DNA of 64,000 nt from JANSWY01 sp965243755 (GTDB lineage Bacteria; Bacteroidota; Bacteroidia; Cytophagales; Cyclobacteriaceae): contig CBDEVW010000007.1 of assembly GCA_965243755.1 (NCBI GenBank), positions 1 to 64,000 on the forward strand, written 5' to 3'. Positions 53,732 to 62,400 of the stretch are shown here, piece after piece. The first letter of the stretch is position 1, and every line of letters begins with the position of its first letter. The notes under the pieces were generated by a model. That model was not told the origin of the DNA. It searched no databases and saw only the letters and a list, made by a program, of their open reading frames with translations. Position numbers and translations under genes: made by a program.

Positions 53732-54172
53732 ATGATGGTGCCCAGAATAATTAGGTATGTACTTTTACTGAATATCCTGCTGATATTATTTCCTGTATTT
53801 TGCCAGGCACAAAATCAGGAAACTCAGATAGGCCAACCGGTAATTGTACCACCTGGAACGTCTGGTCATAGGATATTCGGTGATTTCCTTATTGACTACA
53901 GTATTGATTCAACAGGAAGTTTTGCTATTTGTACATTGTATGTGGCCACTCAGTTTGTAGGCGTCCGGGCTTTGGTAGCTGAAAGTCCAAATTACAATTT
54001 TGATGTAGCACTGGGATATGGGTGGGCAAAAGGTCTGATCAATTTGAACCTGGGCAATAATCAGTATCCAATGAATCTCTCTACACTTTCCGGTGATTTT
54101 CAGTATTCAGGAAATAATCAACAGTTCACTTTTAAAGGCGATTTAATTAGTTGGTTTAAACCCATTAAGTAG
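53732..54172 (+). CDS. Small secreted protein, 146 aa, unknown
   Basis: The ATG at 53732 gives a good signal peptide (RIIRYVLLLNILLILFPVFCQAQ), better than the in-frame TTG at 53714. The mature ~120 residues are beta-rich with many Gly, Asn and aromatic residues, for example FGDFLIDYSID, TLYVATQFVGVRALV and FQYSGNNQQFTFKGDL, ending SWFKPIK. There is no lipobox and no T9SS tail. I do not recognise a family. The following large gene begins 36 bases after its stop with no terminator between, so they are probably cotranscribed. Confidence 0.7.
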   Translation: MMVPRIIRYVLLLNILLILFPVFCQAQNQETQIGQPVIVPPGTSGHRIFGDFLIDYSIDSTGSFAICTLYVATQFVGVRALVAESPNYNFDVALGYGWAKGLINLNLGNNQYPMNLSTLSGDFQYSGNNQQFTFKGDLISWFKPIK

Positions 54173-54208
54173 CGCCTGTATTTCAAATCGTTTTATTTAA
54201 TCCAAATC

Positions 54209-56044
54209 ATGCCTGGAATAATTTTCAGTCAAAACGCTGATTGCAGGTTTCTGTATGAAAGCAATCAATCTGCCAGATGGTGTGCCTATCTGCTTACAGA
54301 AAATAGCACCTACCAAGAAGAATCTATTGAGTTTTCGGAGGCATGGAATAACAAGGGGTACTACCTGTTTGCAGCATCACCTCCAAAGAACCCAATGGAA
54401 TTTGTAAAAAATGCCTGGAAGTATTTTGCTTCTGTAAAACAGCATTATACCTGGGTAACACTGGCCTGGCTTACAAATATTGAGTCGATAATTGATAAAA
54501 ATGTCCTCCTGTTACCAATACAACAATCAACACCAAATAATTTCATCACGCAAAATGCATTCAACTTATATATTGGTAACAACTTTACCACCCTTTTCAT
54601 CAACAAAAGCAGTACGATAAAAATCATTGCCAATGAAACTACCTCTGAATTTGTTATTTCCAACTTTGTCCCCACCAACATTACTTTCAAGAATAATTCC
54701 CCCGGGTCCCATAACAATGCGGTAGTTATGAACAACCTGTCTATACCATTTTCTGGTACAGGCGTAGGAAGGTTGAGAACAAAAATAGGATTCAATACTG
54801 GTACTGATTTTGATGATTTTGATATCAACCTCAAATATTTTCATCCCGGAGATCAGAAAAATGTCACTGAGGTTAGTTTTCCATTTTTACAGGGTGAAAG
54901 TCAAAATCTGCTGATGGTGACAGTGGCCAGTTTCGACCCATTTGATTACCTGAATACAGCAAATGATCATTCAAACACATACTTTGCACTCACAGGAGAA
55001 TCTTATCACACCGATACAAAAGAAATCGGATCATTAGTTTTGAAATCTTTCTTCACGACAGATACAGGTCACTACATTAGTTTAATACCTTCAGTCAATT
55101 TGGTGGAGGAAGATTCCGACTCGTCCAATAATCTTTTCCCACAACCACATTCTTCGTTACTTGTGTTCAGCGAAAGGACTCCAGGTGGGAAACTACCATT
55201 TTACATGGTGCCTAAAGGCGACTTTATCCTGAGCGTCTCCGAAAAAGTACTATCATCCAGTAATGATCATGGTCAACTCAATTTACTCTGTGGGTTGTCT
55301 GGAACCGAGACGGTCAGTTTTACACCAAATACTGTAAATGAAGTAGGGGACCGGATCCGTTTCTTTCCTAAAAACAAAGCTTTTGCCCCGATTTTCCCAT
55401 TGCAAAAAGTGTCCATCACAAAACCTTCAAAAGATAAAGATTTACTGGATGGTCAATATGAGACAGCCTGGATAAACATTCTAAGTAATGATAAAGGTTC
55501 TAATCAATATAGCTCACAGCCTGATGGGGCATCACTTTACGCCAAAGATCAGGGCATCAACTCAAAATCAATTCCAGATCTTCTTGGATATTATGAACCA
55601 TCAGTGGAAGTACCACAACTGGAAGAATTCTGCTTTCCTATGGTTCCGTACTGTGGTAAAACCTTTACTGATTTAACCGGTAACCAACAAAAAACATCCT
55701 TACCCAAATTAGAATCACAAATAATTAATCCATCTCGCAAAGCATTAATAGCTAAAAATACTGCGGTGAAAGCTGGTTCCAAAAGTCAGGCGGTATCAGG
55801 TGCTAAAAACAACAAAACTTCAAATACCGAGAAGACCATTTATTCTACAACAAACCAGGGATTAATTGCTGCTGTAAAAGCTACTGGCCAATGGCAGGAA
55901 TTGCTGCTGGCCCAAAATACCAAAGGCGATAGATCGGGGTGTAATTATTTACCCCCAAAAGATAGTGATCACACTACAAGTGCGGCCTATCAATTAGGAT
56001 TCGTCAATCTGAAAACCATGCCTTCAGAATGCATTTCAAACTAA
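54209..56044 (+). CDS. Large unknown protein of the 53-64 kb cluster, N-terminal part (611 aa)
   Basis: This protein has no signal peptide and no recognised domain. It is beta-rich with many Asn, Ser and Thr, e.g. NAFNLYIGNNFTTLFINKS, FNTGTDFDDFDINLKYF and SHNNAVVMNNLSIPF, and has Cys at the start (CRFLYE, RWCAYL) and later (EEFCFPMVPYCG). Near its end, at 56030, a one-base shift would carry it into the next frame, which is already open from 56013 and reads AFQTNQQFLVVTEN before the annotated start of the next ORF. I think this ORF and the next are one ~1210-residue protein broken by a frameshift, or two halves made by a +1 event. The gene shares its neighbours' strand and close spacing. Confidence 0.7.
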   Translation: MPGIIFSQNADCRFLYESNQSARWCAYLLTENSTYQEESIEFSEAWNNKGYYLFAASPPKNPMEFVKNAWKYFASVKQHYTWVTLAWLTNIESIIDKNVLLLPIQQSTPNNFITQNAFNLYIGNNFTTLFINKSSTIKIIANETTSEFVISNFVPTNITFKNNSPGSHNNAVVMNNLSIPFSGTGVGRLRTKIGFNTGTDFDDFDINLKYFHPGDQKNVTEVSFPFLQGESQNLLMVTVASFDPFDYLNTANDHSNTYFALTGESYHTDTKEIGSLVLKSFFTTDTGHYISLIPSVNLVEEDSDSSNNLFPQPHSSLLVFSERTPGGKLPFYMVPKGDFILSVSEKVLSSSNDHGQLNLLCGLSGTETVSFTPNTVNEVGDRIRFFPKNKAFAPIFPLQKVSITKPSKDKDLLDGQYETAWINILSNDKGSNQYSSQPDGASLYAKDQGINSKSIPDLLGYYEPSVEVPQLEEFCFPMVPYCGKTFTDLTGNQQKTSLPKLESQIINPSRKALIAKNTAVKAGSKSQAVSGAKNNKTSNTEKTIYSTTNQGLIAAVKATGQWQELLLAQNTKGDRSGCNYLPPKDSDHTTSAAYQLGFVNLKTMPSECISN

Positions 56045-56078
56045 TCAGCAGTTTCTGGTCGTCACTGAAAATACTCAA

Positions 56079-57842
56079 TTGGGCTCACTTTTCAGTCAGC
56101 TTCCTCAAAACATCAAAGACGCATGTAGCCCTACCTTGGAAAGCGTATTTAATAATCAGATGGAAATTGAAGGATGGCCATTTGTGATCAACACTGGTGA
56201 AACCAGGACATATGGCGATTATAAGAATGTACTTATTTTCAAATTCTGTGAGGGAACACTCAGGGATCGGGTTACAAACCCAGGACTTTGGACTCAGGCC
56301 ACAGACTTCAACCCCGAAAATGAACTGGTTGCCATTTCTCAATGGATTCAGGATTATATATCTACGGCAGAGCAGGAGCATGCCTTCAATTTATCCAGAT
56401 CCGGGTCCTCACCATACTTTAGCAATTTTCTACAAATAGTTGATGATGAAAACTGGAATGGGATACTGGTGCTTAAAGTGGATATTAGTCTCACTAAGTT
56501 TCCTCCGCAACTCCAGGGACTCATTGGAGGCATTAACATATCAAGGTTCAATGCTCATCATTTTGGGATTGAGGTAAATATGGTTAGTTCTTCAGGGCAA
56601 ATCCGTATGGATAAGGACAGCTCTATGTTTGGTTTGATTTACTATCAGCATCAGGTTTATGCTGCTCAAATCGCTGATGGAAAAAGTGAAAACTTACCTG
56701 TTCCACCCGCCCAAAATAGCATATACGATTTTAAAGTGTTGACGCTTCAGGTGCTCTTTGAAAATACGGCCATCAAGGATTTTAGCAGCAAAATTCAACT
56801 TACGATGAATGAGTTGTTTCAAGGGAAGGTAGTCCGGACATACAGCGAAGGATCAGTTGTACCTTCCAATACGATTGTACTCAACGGAAGCATTCAGGAG
56901 CACAATGGTCACCCAACTTATGTATTCGACAATCAGAGTGATAATCAGTTTTGTTTTGATAGTAACACTTTGCTGAATCTTGAAGTTGTAAAAGCTCAGT
57001 TTAACACCCTTACAAAGCAGGCAAACGATGAAGAGGGGTTAGTGCGAACCCGCTTTTCACTTTGGGGTTTCATGGATTTTGCAGAGATGTCCAATCTGGA
57101 TGCATTCTCATTTGGTGCGCAGGATTCATCTTCCAATGGTGTACCACAGACCAGGACTGGTTTATATTTTTCTAATTTGTCCGTAGACATGGACTTTAAT
57201 GTGTCTACACCAACAGCCAGAAAATTCGCATTCAATGCTACTAATATCACATTTGATACGGCTCAAAGCACCCTCAGGTCAAAAGGGCTTTACGAAAATT
57301 TTGCTCTGGAAATTAATGGACTAATTGAGGGTACACCCGAAAAAGGCCCGGATGAAAATGGTTTCTTGTTTGTAAACACACCAGACCTGCCATTGGATGG
57401 ACTGCATGGAAATTGGTATGGACTTAACATGAACCTTAACCTGGGCACTCCTGGTGAGCTAGCGTCGGATATTGGTTTTACATCAAGTTTATTACTGGCC
57501 TGGAGTATGGGAGATGGGAGCAGTAATAGCACCTCAGATTCTTACAGTGCCTACATTGGAATTAAGCTGCCTGGGACCGGAGGAAACGCGAAGCTGTTGA
57601 GTATTCAAGGCGTTTTAAAATTGTCAGTTGGAGACATTGAGTTAAGGTACGTAAAAGATTCGGCCGCTTACCTGATGAAACTTACTGACATAGCCCTCAA
57701 GTTTTTAGGGATTGCAAAAATACCTCCTGGGGGAAGTACCAATTTTTTGTTGTTTGGTAACCCGGACCAAACAGTAAAATCAGATGGTTTGGGTTGGTAC
57801 CTCGCTTACAATAAAGATGATAAAACAAAGGCCAATGACTGA
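56079..57842 (+). CDS. Large unknown protein of the 53-64 kb cluster, C-terminal part (587 aa)
   Basis: As a separate ORF the start would be TTG at 56079 (LGSLFSQLPQNI) or an ATG at 56160. Both are less convincing than reading in from the upstream ORF by a +1 shift. The sequence has FKFCEGTLRDRV early, long beta-rich segments (FALEINGLIEG, NWYGLNMNLNLG, SYSAYIGIKLPG) and ends with LGWYLAYNKDDKTKAND. A segment pattern of repeated membrane-less beta strands resembles the N-terminal half of the giant protein encoded at 59480. No signal peptide, no catalytic motif. Its end overlaps the start of the metallo-hydrolase gene by 8 bases (ATG at 57835, stop at 57840-57842), so translation is coupled. 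Confidence 0.68.
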   Translation: MGSLFSQLPQNIKDACSPTLESVFNNQMEIEGWPFVINTGETRTYGDYKNVLIFKFCEGTLRDRVTNPGLWTQATDFNPENELVAISQWIQDYISTAEQEHAFNLSRSGSSPYFSNFLQIVDDENWNGILVLKVDISLTKFPPQLQGLIGGINISRFNAHHFGIEVNMVSSSGQIRMDKDSSMFGLIYYQHQVYAAQIADGKSENLPVPPAQNSIYDFKVLTLQVLFENTAIKDFSSKIQLTMNELFQGKVVRTYSEGSVVPSNTIVLNGSIQEHNGHPTYVFDNQSDNQFCFDSNTLLNLEVVKAQFNTLTKQANDEEGLVRTRFSLWGFMDFAEMSNLDAFSFGAQDSSSNGVPQTRTGLYFSNLSVDMDFNVSTPTARKFAFNATNITFDTAQSTLRSKGLYENFALEINGLIEGTPEKGPDENGFLFVNTPDLPLDGLHGNWYGLNMNLNLGTPGELASDIGFTSSLLLAWSMGDGSSNSTSDSYSAYIGIKLPGTGGNAKLLSIQGVLKLSVGDIELRYVKDSAAYLMKLTDIALKFLGIAKIPPGGSTNFLLFGNPDQTVKSDGLGWYLAYNKDDKTKAND

Positions 57843-59181
57843 TCAAAATATATCACGATTCATTTTTAAAATTCTTTATGGTCCATCTTTATGGATTGTC
57901 ACAGTTTTTCTTGCCTGTAATTTCTCATGTTGTTCCCTATACGCTCAGAATCAGCTTGAAATTCATCATCTCAATATTGGAAATGGAGATGCGACAATCG
58001 TGGCGTTGGTAGAAGGAGGAAATATTACTGCCAAAGTGATCATTGATGGTGGAAACTCAAATAGCAGAAGGTACCTGTTACCTTACATCAATCAGGAATT
58101 AAACAATACTCATTTTAACCTGGTAATACTAAGTCACTACCATCGTGATCATTACAATGGTCTGCTGGCCCTTAAAAGAGGGCAAATTACTGCGGACAGT
58201 GTCATTGATGCGGGAGGTTATTCGTTGAACTTAATGGGTAACGCTCTGGACCCTAATAATACGGGCTTTCCACCCTTTCCACCACCAAATGCATGGAAGA
58301 CCAATCTTCATCAGTATTGGCTAAACTTCAATAATAATTTTGAGCGAATTACAGAATTCAATGATATTCCTAATCAAATCTCAGATAGTATCATTATTGG
58401 GGCGATAAGTGGAATCGATGTAGTGCTGGTCAATGTAGCAGGTGCTGGTTTCAATATTGAAAATAACAATATTCAGCGAAGTATTGTTGCCGGTAGAAAT
58501 AATGCGAATAACTTCTCTCTTGGGTGGATAATTAATTGGGGAGAATTCAGGTATTATACCGCAGGAGATATTGGAGGTTACAGTGCTAATTACAATTATA
58601 ATGGTCAGCAACAACATTGTTCCAGTTATGTAGATCAGGAATCTGGTATTGCAGAAGGCTTACAGGATTTAGTACAATACGCCACTCCATTTGGCAATCA
58701 GAATGTCATGTATGATGGCCACATCTGTGCTTTCAAAACCAGTCATCACGGCAGTGCCTGTAGTAATAATTCTGCTCTTCTGGATACGATGCGCGCAGCG
58801 GTAAGTATCACCTCAGCCGGGAGCAACCGAAGGTGGAAACTCCCGAAACCAGCTTCCATTTATCGTATTTCTCAGTATGTGCCGATAACCAATTGGGGCA
58901 ACAATGCACAAAATGGGGTTTTCACCAAAGGTGTATACTTTACTAACCTGCAAAATTTCAATGGGCAGAATAGCCTCACAATTGCAAATAATTTTTTTAA
59001 TGGAAACAATACGATCTCCTATCATTATGGGGCCACAGGTGCATATATCATTACTGTCCCAGATATACATCCCCTGACCGGAGATTCAATTCAATATCAA
59101 AGCACTTTCAATGTGAGCAGTGTCAATATAGGTAATGGGCAGGCAAGGGTAACTCGAGGTTGGTTTGAATGTCATGAATAG
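57835..59181 (+). CDS. Secreted metallo-beta-lactamase-fold hydrolase
   Basis: The ATG at 57835 overlaps the stop of the previous gene and gives a hydrophobic leader (LWIVTVFLACNFSCCSLYAQ), so the protein is exported. The 448 residues have the MBL-fold order: strand LEIHHLNIGNGDATIV as in ComEC/Rec2-like hydrolases, IDGGNSNSRRY, the metal motif SHYHRDHYNG (HxHxDH), WGEFRYYTAGDIGG (metal Asp) and AFKTSHHGSACSN (metal His). The active site looks complete. This subgroup is related to the nuclease-like C-terminal domain of the competence protein ComEC, but the substrate could be a nucleotide, phosphodiester or other ester. The C-terminal ~90 residues (FTNLQNFNGQ to GWFECHE) form a separate domain that recurs alone in the next ORF. 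Confidence 0.85.
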   Translation: MTDQNISRFIFKILYGPSLWIVTVFLACNFSCCSLYAQNQLEIHHLNIGNGDATIVALVEGGNITAKVIIDGGNSNSRRYLLPYINQELNNTHFNLVILSHYHRDHYNGLLALKRGQITADSVIDAGGYSLNLMGNALDPNNTGFPPFPPPNAWKTNLHQYWLNFNNNFERITEFNDIPNQISDSIIIGAISGIDVVLVNVAGAGFNIENNNIQRSIVAGRNNANNFSLGWIINWGEFRYYTAGDIGGYSANYNYNGQQQHCSSYVDQESGIAEGLQDLVQYATPFGNQNVMYDGHICAFKTSHHGSACSNNSALLDTMRAAVSITSAGSNRRWKLPKPASIYRISQYVPITNWGNNAQNGVFTKGVYFTNLQNFNGQNSLTIANNFFNGNNTISYHYGATGAYIITVPDIHPLTGDSIQYQSTFNVSSVNIGNGQARVTRGWFECHE

Positions 59182-59449
59182 TCCAATGGAAGCTACTATC
59201 TTTACTAATCTACAAAACTACCAGGGGCAGGCCAGTAAGGATTCGGCCGACCATCACTTCGCCAATAACAACCTGATAAAGTACAACTACGGGGCATCAG
59301 GAGGCTATTGTATTACGGTTCCTTATAGTTTGCAAGGCATTGGAAACATTCAAACGCAAAGTACCTATAATGTTTACAGAATTGATTTGGCGCCAGTAAC
59401 CAATACACTTATGGGATGGTTTCAATGCCATTGGGGGCAGAAGGAATAA
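59174..59449 (+). CDS. Stand-alone copy of the hydrolase C-terminal domain, 91 aa
   Basis: The ATG at 59174 overlaps the stop of the hydrolase gene (ATGAATAG). The product matches the last ~90 residues of the hydrolase: FTNLQNYQGQ against FTNLQNFNGQ, IKYNYGASGGYCITVP against ISYHYGATGAYIITVP, QSTYNV against QSTFNV, and GWFQCH against GWFECH. No signal peptide or catalytic domain is present. It looks like an internal duplication in which the last domain became a separate gene, or the remnant of a second full hydrolase gene whose catalytic part was deleted. Coupled translation suggests it is still expressed. It could serve as an antidote, subunit or binding partner. Confidence 0.7.
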   Translation: MNSPMEATIFTNLQNYQGQASKDSADHHFANNNLIKYNYGASGGYCITVPYSLQGIGNIQTQSTYNVYRIDLAPVTNTLMGWFQCHWGQKE

Positions 59450-59479
59450 ATATAAATTAATTACGCAAAAGCACTCGTC

Positions 59480-62400
59480 ATGGACATTAATCAAGTGGCT
59501 CAGAAGTTAAAAGATGCTGTAGCCGGAAACAACGGATTTCTTAATCTGCCAGATGATTTTCCTGTGAAAGAAAATGGCATATCAACCGCTCTTAACTTGC
59601 TTAAAATTAGCAAGTTAAAAGTGTCCGTGAAACAGGTAGATATACTGGTGGATGGAAATGTGATTTCAATTAAAGATGCCATGGCTCAGGTGGCAATTTT
59701 TAAGGTTGATAATTTGAATTTAGCATTTCAGTTTAAACATCTTTCTGATGATGCCTATTCCACTGAAGCCAGCTTTACTTTTCAAAAGATGTCCATCCCG
59801 GCACTCGGTGAAAATGGTCTTATCCCACTGGATAAATTGCCAGATGCCAGCATATTTAATCCACAGCAATACTTCAATGAGATCAGTGCTACCGCTGAAT
59901 CCAGCAGCGCACAGCTAACATTGGAAGTAACAAACTCCAACAATACCCTGGAGCTGTTTTCGTCACTGGGCATTACGATTTCAAATTATGGATTTGTAAT
60001 TGCCCGCACTTATGACGCATTCACGCGGCAAACAGATACAATGTTTACACTGAAAGGTACATTGCAACTTGGAAAGACCGCAGCAAATATATGGGTTTCG
60101 GTTCCGGTAAATCGATCCAGCCTTAAAGGTAAATGGGGGATAGGGCTTACTTCAAAGACAAGTCTTACGCAGGGAATCAATGATTTAGGTCAATTATTTT
60201 TCGGCACTAATATATTTAATATTTTACCTCAGGCGATTACAGATATTGGAAGCCATTTTGGAATGCAGGAGTTATCATTCTATTTCTACCCTGCTACAGC
60301 TTCCGCACAATCTCTGCAAGTAAAAATTGGCTCCACACAACCCTGGGATGTAATTCCAGGAAAATTCAAAATCGAAAATGCAGGTGCTGAATTTCTCATT
60401 CAATGGGATAAAGGAAAGAAAAATGCGAGTACGTCTATAAAAGGTGAGTACAAATTCAGCAACAACATTGATTTTGCAGTAGACCTGGAAATTCCTTCTG
60501 GAAACAACGATTGGGAGTTCAATATATCGCTGGGGATAGACAATCCGCCACAAATTACAACCTTAAACGACCTAAACAGTGCCAAAATCCCGGGAGGGCT
60601 GGACATTAACCAATTTGGGTTGCCAGACGACTGGATTACATTCAGGGATCTGAATTTGAATCAGTTCACAATTACATTCAACCCTAAAAACAAAACAGCT
60701 GCCGTGTCCAGTATTGTTTTGGATCTTGATGTAGGTGTGCAATGGACCATAGTCAAAAATATCCTGGAGGTCTCCGATCCTAAATTGCAACTCACTGTAA
60801 TTAACCCGCTCAATAAAAACCGGATCATATATGGCTCAATGGGTGGCAGCATTGAAATAGTTACAATTCCTCTTGAAATTGAGGTTGCGAAACAGGATGA
60901 ACAGGCAGATTGGATGCTGACATTGGGGACACAAACCGGCAGAAATTACAACCTGCTTGATTTGGTGAAACAATTTATCAGTAAAGACAGTACCCTTCCA
61001 GATGAAATTTTTCCCAATGGTCTGAATATTACCAACATATGGTTAAAGTCAAATCTTACCAGGAAACCACATACTTATCAGTTTCATGGTGAGACAGCCG
61101 GTGAATGGGCATTTAAATTTGGTGAGCTTCCAGAAATTAAATCCAGCGCTTCTGTCACATTCAATTATGATCGTAAGGAGGGAGAACAGCAGAATGCACT
61201 TTCTGGAGAGATTACAGGAACATTCAAATTTACCAGCTTTGAGATGGATGTCGCCTATGAGTTTGGAAAGGACAACAAACAAATTACCATAATTCTATGG
61301 AAGCAGTTCAAGGCTACCTATTCAGCGACCACTTCTGACGGAAAACCTAATAAAAAGCTTTCCATCGTAATAGGAGATTGGAGCCTCGGTGATTTATTGG
61401 CAAAAATGATCACCCTTGTTAACCCCGCAAAAAAGAATTATTCTCTTCCAGACCCCTGGAGTTTACTAAACAGTATATCTCTCAAAGGATTATCTTTTGA
61501 TATTGACCTTGAAACTAAAGAGGTTACAGTTAATTATAAATTACCTAAACCAATCGATTTTGGTATTTTAAAAATCGAAGGAGTTTCATTGACTAAAGAG
61601 GACGGTAAAATGATGGTGGACATTTCAGGGACTTACCTGGGTGGACAGAAAATTCCGTCATGGGATGCGGCCAATCAAAGTCCTCCGGAGGTTCCGGGTC
61701 AAGGTAATAAATACCTTGACTTAAGATTGTTAGCTATGGGGCAGCACGTAAGTCTCAACAGTAACGAGTTTACTAACATTGATGATGCTGTCACAAAAAT
61801 GCAAAATGCCTTTAAGGAGCCTAAGGAAAATTCAGTGCCTGTAGGAGGGACCAATCTATTGAAGTTTAACAATGACAGTAACTGGCTAATAGCAACCAAT
61901 TTCGGAATACTAAACGTAGCGCCCAAGGGGAAAAGTCCAATCTACACCGTAGATCTTGCTGTTGTCTTTAATGACCCTGAATTATATGGTCTGAGAATCC
62001 AATTGAATGGAGACAAAGTAAAAGTTTTAAAAGGGCTCAGGTTTGAGATCATGTATAAAAAAATAACTGACTCAATCGGGCTTTACCAGATGGAACTTAC
62101 CCTGCCGGATGCCTTACGATACCTTGAATTTGGGGCAGTCTCTATAGTATTACCGGTGATAGGCATTGAGATCTACACCAATGGTGACTTCAAAGTTGAT
62201 ATAGGGTTTCCATATAATCTGGATTTCTCAAGGTCATTTTCTGCTTATGCACAAATAGGACCATTTCCGGTGATGGGATCCGGAGGGTTCTACTTTGGTA
62301 AACTCAGTGGAGATACCGCCACCCAGGTACCAAAAACCACCAAGGGTAGCTTTAACCCGGTAATGGTTTTTGGAATTGGCTTGCAGCTGGGCCTGGGAAG

